64,000 nucleotides of DNA from Epichloe hybrida (taxonomy: Eukaryota; Ascomycota; Sordariomycetes; Hypocreales; Clavicipitaceae). The stretch covers positions 62,001-126,000 of the forward strand of contig JAFEKR010000032.1 of assembly GCA_019022495.1 (NCBI GenBank), given 5' to 3'. Position 1 is the stretch's first letter. Every line of letters begins with the position of its first letter. The translations under genes and the position numbers were made by a program. Positions 24,301 to 34,131 of the stretch are shown here, one piece after another. The notes beneath the pieces are model-generated. The model searched no databases. It saw only the letters and a list, made by a program, of their open reading frames with translations, and was not told the DNA's origin.

Positions 24301-24666
24301 TCTTGTAAGCACATTGAATGCTTTGACTTGAAAACTTGGCTTCAGACACGCCGCGGCAAAAAGTCACAAAGTCGGACTGAGCCTTCGTTGGCGGATGGCT
24401 GGAAATGTCCCATCTGTAACGGAGACGCGGCACCCCCGAATCTTCGCGTCGACGAGTTCTTGATGGGGGTCAGGCAGGCTGTCAAGCGGGCCAACAAACA
24501 CCAAACAAGGAGTATAGCAGCTTTCTTGGACGGAAGCTGGATAGCCAATGAAGAACCGAAAGATGACAACTACGATGACGATAAGGACCAGGTCTACAAG
24601 AACATGGCGAAACAGCAACCGGCTCCAAGAAAAGAGCCGGATGTCATCGAAATTTTGGACGACTAA
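21375..24666 (+). CDS. SP-RING (MIZ) zinc-finger protein, SUMO E3 ligase-like
   Basis: My model has three exons: 21375-21642, 21839-22894 and 22958-24666, 1010 aa. Intron 2 (GTACGT..TTCAG, 63 nt) is clear. Intron 1 (GTGCGT..GCCAG, 196 nt, TACTAATGAC branch) is inferred because it joins two open frames into ..HQILENQ-DFVRFVQQALAG..; a simpler alternative starts at the ATG at 21904. Near residues 890-935 lies an SP-RING: CKHIECFDLKTWL, then WKCPICNG, i.e. C-x-H-x2-C...C-x2-C as in PIAS/Siz proteins. A preceding domain (about 690-850) is structured but unnamed. The C-terminus (PDVIEILDD) resembles a SUMO-interacting motif, hydrophobic residues followed by acids. SP-RING proteins promote SUMO transfer from Ubc9; the substrate here is unknown. 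Long Ser/Thr/Pro regions lie between the domains. Confidence 0.75.
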
Positions 24667-25510
24667 TTGACTGGGCTTGAATGCTCCTCACAGCTCTTTT
24701 GTTTGACTATTCATTTTCTTTGACAATGGTTCTGCGTGTTAAGCGACAAGGCGTTTGAAAGGAACAAGGGATGAGGTACAATGCTCAGGGATCAGCTGGT
24801 TAAAGACTCTTCTCTGGATATCTTGATGCGAACATGGTATACAAGACAGCTGTCCATATCTAAAAAGGAAGCATTGTTACGGACTGCGATGACAACGTCG
24901 ATCCTAGAGAGTCCACAAGACAAATACTATTCCCATTAGTCCCTTTTGAGAAGTGCACTACATGTGTATAATTAATAATTATACATGCTCACCTGATCTA
25001 ACGTAAGTAGAATCAATTCTATCAATTAATTTATTAATTTATTATAATTATAGTGATTTAAATTAGGATTCAACCGTGATGATGACCATAACCTTTTGCT
25101 ACGCTTGCGTTAATCGCTTTGCAACTCAACGCTGCGGGCCCTATTAGTCCCCGACCGTACGGAGTAGAGCTCGCACTTGTACGGTTGCTGTTCATTACAG
25201 ATGTCTGTTACAGCCCCTGTTAGGGCCAGGCCCAGCCGTTCCAATTGTATTGACTCCTCTGCCCAAAGATGGCGCCGATGGACCATTGGATTATCAGCGT
25301 GTCACAGGAGGACCTTGGTGGGCGACGAACGGCTGGTAGTTGATGTTTGTCATATCCCTTGTCACACGATAGTTAGGGCGCTTATTAACCGCTTAGATAG
25401 CTTAGACACTGGGTCTCACTACCCTCGTTACTTTCTAGTGCTTTAGTAAATACAATATAGTATGTTTATAGCTAGATTGTATACCCTAATCCGTGTAGAA
25501 TAGGTATATA

Positions 25511-25610
25511 CAGTGGGTCGTAAGGTAATTCCGAGCAGCGAGCATCATAACACGCTGTGGGTTCTCCGCTAATTTTGCTACGAGTTGCTCGGAATTACTT
25601 TGACCCACTG
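25511..25610. mobile_element. 100-bp MITE-like element, TA target site
   Basis: The termini are inverted repeats of about 27 bases starting CAGTGGGTC and including TAATTCCGAGCA; the left arm has a 2-base difference in length. TA dinucleotides flank both sides (25509-25510 and 25611-25612). TA duplication plus CAGTG-type ends fits a Tc1/mariner-derived MITE. It is too short to encode anything. Confidence 0.75.
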
Positions 25611-25642
25611 TAGCTATTTAAGCGAGCGTTCGCACCCTCTTA

Positions 25643-25881
25643 TCTCCTTAGACACGGTCCACCTTGTGGATCGGTGGGGGCCCCATAGGCCCCCTGCCAC
25701 AAGGTCAGTGACTTTATAAACACATGAAAGTGTAGTGTAATAGTTTGTACAAGGAAAATTAGGAGTATATCTATTATTAGCCTATTTATATGTAAGCGAA
25801 CGTACCTCTAATCCACTTCTGTCTAATTGGATACTGACCCTAGTTGAGGTGACTCCACAAGGTGGACCGTGTCTAAGGAGA
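25643..25881. mobile_element. 239-bp MITE-like element with 28-bp perfect inverted repeats
   Basis: Bases 25643-25670 and 25854-25881 are exact reverse complements (28 of 28), starting TCTCCTTAGACACGGTCC. TA flanks both ends (25641-25642 and 25882-25883), as for Tc1/mariner-type insertion. The interior has no ORF. Perfect termini suggest recent mobility or recent arrival, in contrast to the decayed island to the left. Confidence 0.8.
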
Positions 25882-26088
25882 TAGGGTTAGGTAACTAAAC
25901 TTGATCCATGCATGCAGCATGCCCTTATTTCTGACCCTGGCTGCGCGGTCCAACAATGTTCAAGCCCGACTCTGACAAGTGGGGCCCACCCAATTACAAC
26001 TTCGACTTTAAACGTGATTAAGACGGTTGATCTGCCGTCGTGAGCTTTGTTTTCACATTCGCATAACCTCATTCCACAATCCTTTGCA

Positions 26089-27129
26089 ATGTCGCCAATC
26101 GCTTCTGATAAAGATCTCCCAAAATTGCTTGACACGCCTACGAAGCAAGTCAAATGGGCAAAGAAACTGGTCGCCGAGCATCTAGGTAGCACTGTAAAGT
26201 GTGTTGACAAACCTCGCATGCAGGGCATGTTCAGTAGGACCCTGTTCTTGACATTGGCGGACGGCCGTGAGCTCGTCTTGCAGTTTCGCACTGAGCCTCT
26301 CGACCTGGATGCGTTCAAGACTGCACGGAGGGTCTTGGGCTCTGTAGTGCCCGATGCAAGAGCTTTGGAAGACGAGGAGCTTCTCAACGACCATGTTTGG
26401 GCTTACTCCCTTAGCCGTCTACACGGCAAGATGTGGGTACACGGTGTTGCCGGCAAAGGCCCCGAGGGTCGAATTGCCATCAATAGGTCTCTTGGTCGAA
26501 TTTTTTCCAAAGGCTGCCTCACCAACAGCAGCGGCAGCGGCGAGGCTGTCGACAGCAAGATCCAGCCCCATCTGGAGGCCATTCTGGCATCGTCGCTGCA
26601 GGAAATCTCCCCGTACCGACATGACCTGGAAAGCTTTCTCGATAAGCTGGAGCAGTTCAAGCGGCTCCCGCTGTGGGTCGCCCATTACGACCTCAACGAA
26701 TTGAACGTCCTAATCGATGACGATTGCCACGTTACCGGCTTGGTCGACTGGGAGTGTTCCTCCCCGCTTCCATTCGGAGTTGGCTTCGGTCGTATCCACA
26801 CGCTCGCTGGCGAATTTACGGGTGGGGAGTTTTGGATGCCAGATGAGTTCGAGGTTGCGGAACGGGCTTTTTGGACTGAGCTGTTTGATGGTATGCCAGC
26901 AGATATTCATGACGCGTTGGAGAAACAGATGGTCTTGGTCCAGGATGCAGTTATTCTTGGCACTTTTTTGAATTGCTTTTTTTTCGAGGATGGGCAGGTA
27001 GGCTTTAATCCTGTTGCTCTAAAGGCTCTGCCCAAGTTCCTTACCTATCGAATCCCTTTTATCAGAGGGACCGAGGCTCCGTACAGAGAGACTGGAGCTT
27101 CTCAGTTAGTGCAGCACATGTCGTATTAA
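26089..27129 (+). CDS. APH-fold (aminoglycoside/choline kinase-like) protein
   Basis: One exon, 346 aa. The frame opens earlier with a TTG, but the first ATG is at 26089. The active-site loop reads HYDLNELNVLIDDD at about residues 199-212, matching the HxDxxxxN catalytic motif of the APH/choline kinase superfamily. GLVDWE at about 216-221 supplies the metal-binding Asp of the DxD/DWE position. The N-terminal lobe is plausible (SRTLFLTLADGRELVLQF) with the usual Lys replaced or shifted, so ATP binding is unproven. Such genes are numerous in filamentous fungi and mostly uncharacterised; the substrate cannot be named. It stands alone, between a MITE-bearing spacer and a decayed repeat, which is an accessory-type location. 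Confidence 0.75.
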   Translation: MSPIASDKDLPKLLDTPTKQVKWAKKLVAEHLGSTVKCVDKPRMQGMFSRTLFLTLADGRELVLQFRTEPLDLDAFKTARRVLGSVVPDARALEDEELLNDHVWAYSLSRLHGKMWVHGVAGKGPEGRIAINRSLGRIFSKGCLTNSSGSGEAVDSKIQPHLEAILASSLQEISPYRHDLESFLDKLEQFKRLPLWVAHYDLNELNVLIDDDCHVTGLVDWECSSPLPFGVGFGRIHTLAGEFTGGEFWMPDEFEVAERAFWTELFDGMPADIHDALEKQMVLVQDAVILGTFLNCFFFEDGQVGFNPVALKALPKFLTYRIPFIRGTEAPYRETGASQLVQHMSY

Positions 27130-28363
27130 TTGCAGAGGACGAGGTGAATAGATGCCGCATCTGACGAGATGGTAGGCGAGTGTATTGCACGATTTGATTA
27201 ACGCGTAAACATGCAGTACTCTAACCCCTGAATGATTTTACACGAGGTACATGACTAGGGGTAGCAGGCTAATGATGGATCTTTCCGTGGGGTAAAAGGT
27301 ACCTTGAATTACATGTACATATATTTTTACTATTTTACTAGAGCCACAGGGCCCGCAGAGAAGGGAGCCCTCATCCGTAGGTAACAGGCCCCATAGTCAA
27401 TTGCAAGGTGCAATGTTAGCCGCTGATTCCAGCACACCTTCTGGGTTCTTACAGCATGTTTACGTGTTGTGATTTGTTGGGCAGGTCGTAGCGGGTAGTA
27501 TACAATAGAAATAACTAGTTTATAAAGGTATTTCTAATATATTCATCTTTACTATTATCTTATAGAGGGTTTTATCCTAGTTAATGCGCGGTCCGCGCCC
27601 ACATATCTAATGCTTCAGGGAGCTCTTCCTAACACTTATTAGCTTACTGTACATCCCACCCCCTTTTGCCAGCCAGGAAAAGCGGGTCAGTACGCAAGCG
27701 TATGTAACCTCATGGGCATCAAAGAGATATGCTTCTTATATGTGCGATATCGCGTTTCAGCTACGTGCATCTTCAGCTTCCCTCATACGGTCGTGCGCGC
27801 ATATATTTCGCCATAGACGACTAACCCTAACCCTATCCGCCATCGGGCAACAAACGTGTCATCAGTGCATGCAGTCCTTGGCAGATATCACCAATAGTAT
27901 GACAAAAGACCTAAGCACTCATGCAGGACTCAACCATGACCAACAAATCTCAAGCCTGGCTCGGCCTAAATGGGCAAATCAAGGGAGTGGTGTGCACAGC
28001 GTCATGTAGAACGAAGCATCTAAGAACCAACGGCATATCTGCAGTCGCCCATTGTTTGCGCGGCACAAGGTTGAGGAACCAATATTTACTGAAACAGAAG
28101 GTGCCAAGGCTGCATGGGTTCAAATGCGAATGTGATGCGGTCAAGTTTTTAAGAACTAACAGCGGCCTTGGCAGCTCCAAAAGATCCCATACCTATGGAG
28201 GACACCTCAAGTGTTTAGGATATAGGACCCGTCCCTCAGACACTTGTCAACTTGATTCGAAATCTACCTCCTCTATCACACAAATCTCTTCTCTATCCTC
28301 ATCCCCTCTCAAGATTTTCTGATAGCAACCCGTCACTCTATTTTGTTTACATCTACCACCAAC
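27130..28363. other. spacer with decayed repeats
   Basis: There is no convincing gene. At about 27219-27315 lies a diverged relative of the MITE at 49851-50143 (shared CTAACCCCTGAATGATTTTA-like end and CCTTGAATT). At about 27500-27585 there is an AT-rich, RIP-like patch. CTAACCCTAACCCTA at about 27821-27835 is telomere-like but only two to three units long. Confidence 0.5.
27219..27315. mobile_element. degenerate MITE fragment related to 49851-50143
   Basis: The start of this segment (ACCCCTGAATGATTTTACA, then TACATGAC, AGGGGTA and later ACCTTGAATT) follows the same order as the left part of the 293-bp element on the right arm. No matching right terminus is visible, so it is truncated or too diverged. 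Confidence 0.45.
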
Positions 28364-29228
28364 ATGCCTGCTGCCGTGAGCACCCTGAATAATGTTCGTC
28401 TTCAGGAGACGCCGCTCTCTTCGGCCATATATGACCAGCTTCCTCATATCGACGATATGAAAGAAGCTGCAGCTAGTCATGCCAAGGCACATGCTGTCCT
28501 TCTCGGAATCATTGCCGCTCATGAAGTGGCAGGTATCTTTTCTCTCCACCTTGTCCACAAGCACTTCGATATTCCCGAGGGACGAATCATGACCTATGAA
28601 ACCATCAAAAGCAAGTCCCATAAAGATTTCGTCCTGTGTAGCCCCCGGGAGCCGCAGAAGTACCCGAATGTCCGTGGCCTCTACTTCAAGGCTATTCCTG
28701 GCGAAAGCATGGTCGCCTATGAGTTCACCACGGAACTAGGAGCAGACCTATCTGCCCATGAGGATTTCGTCGCCGAATTCGCCTTGTCTGTACTCCAGCA
28801 TGGGGTTCAAAATATCTTTGCCCTGACTGCCCTGTCCATCTGCCCTCAGGATAAGGTCTTAACCGAGTTCGAAATGGGCCATGTCCTTTCTACAGTCTTG
28901 GTTTCCGACGCTAGTTGGCTGCCGGCTCAGGATATTGCGGCGTCTACATCTACGGATTGGATGGCAACCCCCGACTACGCACAATATGCTGATGGCTCTG
29001 TTCCCGTTATCATCCAACTCAAGTGCTTGATCACTCGAAGCACTAAACACTACAACGTTTCGTGCAGCACAACTAGAAAAGGTAACCATCAGGGCCATGC
29101 ACCTGATCCTTTCTCTGGTGAGACGCCTATTGGACTACGGTCTTACTATCAACGGCAAGCTTCTTGAAGAAGGAACCGAGCCATACGCCATCATATCCCA
29201 TGCCCTCCACCTGGTTGAGATCGCTTAG
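28364..29228 (+). pseudogene. conserved-looking unknown protein with a broken reading frame
   Basis: From the ATG at 28364 an open frame runs 267 codons to a stop at 29167. Codon use looks genuine: HAVLLGIIAAHEVAGIFSLH, EGRIMTYETIKS and LRGLYFKA-like VRGLYFKAIPGE. After about 29030 the frame becomes unlike the rest (basic, low complexity), while the next frame reads convincingly: FRAAQLEKVTIRAM, LVRRLLDYGLTINGK, PYAIISHALHLVEIA, stop at 29226-29228. The switch must fall between 29031 and about 29080. Either one base is gained or lost there, or a very short intron (for example 28999-29040, GTTCCC..GAAG, about 40 nt with weak signals) is spliced. I do not recognise the family and assign no function. 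Confidence 0.55.
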
Positions 29229-29567
29229 CCTGTTGGGAAACAAACTCGCCGCGCTGTAAGCCCCTCCTCTGCTTCCTTCCATTCCCTTCTCTCATCGTTA
29301 ACGATAGCCGCCGTAGACATGCGACGATGGGATGATTCATACGTTAAATCATGACATTGCCTCTGAGCGTGGAGGTCGAATTTGAATAGCACGCAGGGGG
29401 CAATTTGCGCAGTCACAGCAGCCAAGTGTCCAAGTATCAGACTTTTCGAGCGCGGAGAAGATATCTATAACTACAATCTGCTTAATCAATCCCTGCTAGG
29501 ATTCGCAGGTCTATTACATTGAGATAGAGTTAACTGCTGTTCCTCTCGCGCCGCCAGCAACTGTTAG
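29229..29567. other. short spacer
   Basis: I see nothing recognisable here beyond the presumed 3' ends of the flanking convergent genes. Confidence 0.5.
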
Positions 29568-30551
29568 TTACACCTTAGCCCTGAACCGTGTCTTGGGCTT
29601 GATGGGGATTTTGGGATGATTCCCCTCCAACGCAAGCCCCGTAACTCTTTCCAACTCCTCCACGGCCTCATACGCCCTCCCCAGATTCACCTTGATCGTC
29701 CCGAACCCTTGCTTCCTCGCAGCCTTCAGATTCTCCCCAATGTCATCCAAGAACAGGATATCCTCGCTCTTGACGCCGCTGCCCCACCCGTGCTTCTCAC
29801 CCCTTTCCGTCGCTGCGTTCTCCCTCGCGAAAGCATCCAATTTCTCCACCGCGAGCGTATACATCCTCTCGTCGGGCTTGCGCACCCCCACGTGCGCCGA
29901 CGAGATGAAGACGTCGAACTGGCTCCGGAGGGGGTCGCCGAAGAAATCCGCCCTGTGGAGGGGATGGCCCTCTGGGAATACGACGGTGTTGCTCAGCGCG
30001 CCGATGATGAATCTGCCGCTTTGCCTCAGCTTCTTGAGCGCAGGGAACATCCACGGGTCGGGGGTGTGGGAAGCGCGCATCATCTCATTGAAGAGCCATT
30101 CGCCGTCGAGTTTGGGCAGCGGCGGGACTGGCAGCGGGAGGGAAGGGTTCTTGGCCGTTTCACGAGCGTAAAAGGCCTCCCAGTTGTCTGGGCGGTGCAG
30201 GTCGGCGTTGAAGGAGGCGAAGAAGTTGGCGTCCATGGGGATGTCGCCACGCTCGAGCTTGTGCCATGCGCCGTGGGGGGCGGACCGCGATATCGAGTAG
30301 TTGATCCAGCCTGGTGGGATGGAGAGACTGATTTCATAATCTAGGATTGTTTGGAAGGGAGAAATTACCTTTTTTTTTCTCGGTGTTAGAACACGAGGTG
30401 TCTCATGGTGTGAAAGTGAGAGCGAGTTGTGACTTACACACACCCCACCAATGTCAAACAAGAGCACCTTTGGTTGTGGCGAGGCGGTCATTTCATCAAT
30501 GGCTTCTAGAATTTGTTCTACGGGGGGATCTTCGGGCCCGAGGAGAGACAT
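29568..30551 (-). CDS. HAD-superfamily hydrolase
   Basis: Two exons, 30551-30438 and 30368-29568, give 304 aa. The 69-nt intron (GTAAGT, TTCTAACAC branch, AAAG) is a multiple of three without a stop, so an unspliced frame also reads through it; splicing is favoured because it restores LLFDIGGVC-VISPF. HAD motifs: motif I DIGGV near residue 32 (the second Asp of DxD is replaced by Gly, as in the epoxide-hydrolase-N/acyl-CoA dehydrogenase-associated subgroup); motif II ALSNT; motif III KPDERMY; motif IV ILFLDDIGENLKAA near 240. This subgroup includes small-molecule phosphatases; the substrate is unknown. The frame extends upstream without an ATG, so the start at 30551 is the first possible one. 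Confidence 0.8.
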   Translation of the reverse strand: MSLLGPEDPPVEQILEAIDEMTASPQPKVLLFDIGGVCVSHNSLSLSHHETPRVLTPRKKKVISPFQTILDYEISLSIPPGWINYSISRSAPHGAWHKLERGDIPMDANFFASFNADLHRPDNWEAFYARETAKNPSLPLPVPPLPKLDGEWLFNEMMRASHTPDPWMFPALKKLRQSGRFIIGALSNTVVFPEGHPLHRADFFGDPLRSQFDVFISSAHVGVRKPDERMYTLAVEKLDAFARENAATERGEKHGWGSGVKSEDILFLDDIGENLKAARKQGFGTIKVNLGRAYEAVEELERVTGLALEGNHPKIPIKPKTRFRAKV

Positions 30552-31231
30552 GGAGCTTCCACACGATTCTGGGGAAGGGAATGATGGAGAGATCTGTGAT
30601 GTTATCGTGTCAGGGTAAGATCTGGGGTTTTTGTTGGAGTAGCAGGGTAGCAAGGCATCCGCGGCAACCTCGGCTTAGGCGGCGGGTCTCCCGAGCTGGC
30701 GGTGCGAAAGCGCGCGTGAGCCAATGAAGGACGCAATTGGGACGTACACCAGAGATTGATTAGTGCATTGCATTATTTGGTGCCAGCGGGAAGTCGAGTA
30801 TATTGATGTCGGGACTACATGTAAAGTGCGGTGCTATTATCTGGCAGCGAACGGCAAGTCCGTCTGCGGATGACGATGCAGCTTGCAATGCTTCCCGCGC
30901 GCACCCGACAACCCAACCGCAAACAACCTGCTTATCCATCACGTGAGTCGTACCCAACCCAGGTCGACATCGTAACCCTTCTGGCTGTCACCCGCCGCAC
31001 CAAGTGGAGCCACCCTTCTAACGACCGAAATTCGACGGTCTATTCCTCCGTAGGCGAGAAGCACCCACTGCGAGCGCGCGGGCTTAGGGCTCAAGAAAAA
31101 AATATCCCACCAGCCCCACCAGAAAATCAACACCCACCGCCCACCCTACTTCCCTCTCAGCCGTGGCCCATTGTCAGAACTCTGTTTCTCCCCAACCACA
31201 GACAAGTCCGTCGTTTGTCAATACCGTCAAA
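30552..31231. other. divergent promoter region, HAD hydrolase / ribosomal protein L5
   Basis: 680 bases between two divergently transcribed genes. The L5 side is C/T-rich from about 31100 to the start codon, typical of highly expressed fungal genes. I see no convincing additional ORF. Confidence 0.45.
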
Positions 31232-32468
31232 ATGGTAAGTTGAAATACGTGGCCCATCAGCGGGATCTTCTTGCTCCGCAGTCCATTCATTGCAAGGCAA
31301 GAGGTCCTGTAAGACACATATCGTCTACAACATTCAATGGCAGAAACGCCAGCGAATTTGCTCGTGTAGAGTCACCGCAAGATGCTTCGGAAGGAGGAAC
31401 GAGCAATTCTGAAGCGCAAATTGCTGACTCGGGGATTTTATTCAATGGACTAGGTTTTCAAGGTGATCAAGAGCAGTGCTTACTACAGGTATGTCGTCCA
31501 TGAAAAGAGGCGGTTTCATGTCGGACGATGGGAGAACCCCCCCCCCCTTAAAAAAAGAAAGTAAGCGAGATAACGCTAACACACTGTTTGTGTCCTGCAG
31601 CCGCTATCAAACCAAGTACAAGCGCAGAAGACAAGGCAAGACCGACTACTACGCCCGCAAGCGCCTCATCACCCAGGCCAAGAACAAGTACAATGCCCCC
31701 AAGTACCGCCTGGTCGTCCGCTTCACCAACAAGGACATCATCATGCAGATCGTGTCGTCCGAGATCACCGGCGACAAGGTCTTCGTCTCCGCCTACGCCC
31801 ACGAGCTCAAGGCCTACGGCATCAAGCACGGTCTGACCAACTGGGCTGCCGCTTACGCCACCGGTCTGCTGATTGCCCGCCGTGCCCTCAGCAAGCTCGG
31901 TCTCGACAAGGACTTTGTCGGTGTCGAGGAGCCCGACGGTGAGTTCACCCTCACCGAGGCCGCCGAGACGGACGACGGTGAGCGCCGCCCCTTCAAGGTC
32001 TTCCTCGATGTTGGTCTGGCCCGCACCTCCACCGGTGCCCGTGTCTTCGGCGCCATGAAGGGTGCTTCCGACGGCGGCATCCTTGTCCCCCACTCGGAGA
32101 AGCGCTTCCCCGGTTACGACAATGAGTCCAAGGAGTTGGACGCCGAGGTCCTCTCCAAGTACATCTTTGGCGGCCACGTCGCCGAGTACATGGAGACTCT
32201 GGCCGACGACGACGAGGAGCGCTTCCAGAGCCAGTTCCAGAAGTACATTGACGACGACGTCGAGGCCGAAGGCCTTGAGGAGCTCTACACCGAGGCCCAC
32301 TCTGCCATCCGCGCCGACCCCTGGAAGACGCCCGAGAGCGATGCTCCCAAGAAGTCCAAGGACGAGTGGAAGGCCATTTCCAAGAAGTACAGACAAACCA
32401 AGTTGTCCAAGGCCGAGAAGGAGAAGCGCGTTCAGGAGAAGATCAAGACTATCCTTGCTGACGCTTAG
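31232..32468 (+). CDS. RPL5: 60S ribosomal protein L5 (uL18)
   Basis: Three exons: 31232-31234 (the ATG alone), 31454-31488 and 31601-32468, giving 301 aa, the usual length for eukaryotic L5. Intron 1 (GTAAGT..CTAG, 219 nt) follows the start codon directly; intron 2 (GTATGT..TGCAG, 112 nt) has a GCTAACAC branch. The join reads M-VFKVIKSSAYY-SRYQTKYKRRRQGK. Family-typical segments follow: GKTDYYARKRLI, NKYNAPKYRLVVRF, DVGLARTSTGARVFGAMKGA and the basic C-terminus. Codon use is strongly C-ending, as for very highly expressed genes. The protein binds 5S rRNA and, with L11, forms the 5S RNP of the large subunit. A long antisense open frame here is a by-product of this codon bias. Confidence 0.96.
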
Positions 32469-32872
32469 GTTGCTTGCCAACTTTTGCTGCGTTGATTCTT
32501 GAAGGGTAGGATGGGAAGATGGATACCGGTCATGAACATCAAAAAGCCTAAAGCAATTTTTTTGGTTCATGCTCAACACGACGTGTTGGTCTTTTTTTTT
32601 TTTTTTCAACGCCGGAACGGCTTGGGTTCGGAGTTTGAGAGGCTGGGAACGCTAAAGTTCGTATTTCAAATGAAATGAATACTAAACCTTCCGCGCCGCA
32701 TAAATTGATTTGTGGGAATGTGACATTTCGCTCGCTTGTGAGCAACATCGTGATAATAACATGCATTTCGCCTCTCTAAGAAAGCAAGACGGTGAACACG
32801 AAAGTAGCCAATTCTAAAGAAAAGCAGACGCTCGAAACGTGGTAGCCGCGTCGAGCAAGCTAAACACTACCA
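32469..32872. other. short spacer between convergent genes
   Basis: 3' regions of L5 (+) and the dioxygenase (-), with a run of about 14 T at 32592-32606. Nothing else is recognised. Confidence 0.5.
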
Positions 32873-34131
32873 TCACGTGTAAAACACCTTGGCCATGAAC
32901 CCTTCACTTCCGGCATCCATGCCTGCCGTTATGCTCCCTCCCCAATTCTTCTTGACTCTTGCCCTCACCCATTCCGACGCTGATACATCCAAGTCTCCCT
33001 CTGTGCCCTCTTTGCCGTGTCCCATTCTTCTCAGAAACGAACTGTCCAGCCTCTTCAGCGGCAGCCGGTCACTTGGTCTCACGAAATACAACAGTCCCAG
33101 TCTGTCCATGCTCGCCTGATCCTCCGGCGGAGCAATGACCCTATGGATACCGGCTTTGATGTACCCGTTGGTCAAGAACTCTGGGATGTCTGCTATATTC
33201 ACAGCTACCTTGCCCTCTGGAATGCGCAGATACTCCCACTCTGCTTCTTCAGAGCGCCTCACCTGCAGTGCCGCGACGGGCTGCTGGAAGACATACGTCA
33301 GCGTTCCGTTGTCCGTATGTCCTCTGAGGTACAGGTCCTTGTATTTCCTGTTCTCCTCCTCCGTCCGAGCGCGGTACATCATGTATCGCAGGGCACTGTC
33401 GCAGTTTGCCTCGTACAAGTGTCCATTGACAAGAGTATCCTCTGGCAGTTCCGCGACGAGGGCAAGTAGGCGAAGCAGTCTGTACGTAACATGCTCGTGC
33501 ATATGGCGGTGGAATGTCTCGATCTGCGCCCAGTAGTCCCGTATGATCCGGGGCTGGGTTCGTCGCGTCTGAGGAATGAATTTAAACACGTTGTAAAACT
33601 CGAGATTGTCACTGAGGCCGGGTAGGATTTCCACGGAGCCAAGGGGACGGTAGCCGTTGTAGTTGCCCTCTTCAAGGGCAGCGCGGTATTGGAGTTTCTC
33701 CTCGGGCGGGAGAGAGAAGAATTCCTTGGCAATGGCAAACTGCTGGTCGATTTGGGCTTGGGTGAGACCAATGTTGGTGATGTAGAAGAAGCCTGCGCCG
33801 CTTCCATGTTAGGTATGGATTCCACTCATGCCAAGAGACTGATGCCAGACAAGATCCAACGACAAGCTTAGGTTATGTTCCAAGAGCATCAACGAACCTA
33901 CTGTGTGAATAATTTTTCTAAGCTGCTCCGCCAGTTTCTCTTTCCCGCCAGGTTTGTCATACTCGGAGAGATCCAAAGTAATGAGGTCGACGTATGAGAC
34001 TTTTGGCCTTTTTAGTTCAATTTATCATGTCATGTGCAATTCACTCCGGGGAGAAGCTGCTTACAATTCTCCTGGGTTTCAATTGGATGAACATACGTGG
34101 ACAACGGTGTCCTAGACATGTTGTGAGGCAT
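32873..34131 (-). CDS. 2-oxoglutarate/Fe(II)-dependent dioxygenase, IPNS-like
   Basis: Three exons, 34131-34065, 33999-33898 and 33792-32873, give 362 aa. Intron 1 is GTAAGC..AAAAG (65 nt); intron 2 is GTTCGT..CGCAG (105 nt, CCTAAC branch). The joins read QENFSYVDLITLDL and KIIHTVGFFYITNIGL, the typical DIOX_N start. The catalytic jelly roll carries LRGHTDNGTLT (Fe ligands His about 215 and Asp about 217) and GIHRVIAPP (distal His about 273), followed by LLYFVRP. Length and order match the isopenicillin-N-synthase-like oxygenases. The fungal members hydroxylate or desaturate diverse small molecules; the substrate is unknown and no biosynthetic cluster surrounds it. A second ATG in frame lies at 34119. 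Confidence 0.88.

Larger units (their letters stand above)
24667..26088. other. spacer with two MITE-like elements
   Basis: There is no gene. Contents in order: a near-palindrome around 24961-24987 (CATGTGTATAATTA mirrored by TAATTATACATG); an AT-rich patch at about 25015-25065; TACGGAGTA at 25158-25166; an open frame at 25177-25446 with no recognisable domain; and two inverted-repeat elements at 25511-25610 and 25643-25881. Confidence 0.6.

Noticed and set aside
27821..27835. Telomere-like CTAACCCTAACCCTA
   Set aside because: Only about two and a half units within an ordinary spacer; not a chromosome end. The GGTCGGGTC units at 9081-9110 are likewise just a tandem repeat.
26089..29228. Antibiotic-resistance function for the APH-fold gene
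   Set aside because: The APH fold is widespread in fungal proteins of unknown substrate; nothing in the sequence or context points to an antibiotic.
31548..32609. 353-codon open frame antisense to ribosomal protein L5
   Set aside because: It is Leu/Val/Gly-rich without domains and arises from the strong C-ending codon bias of the L5 gene on the other strand.
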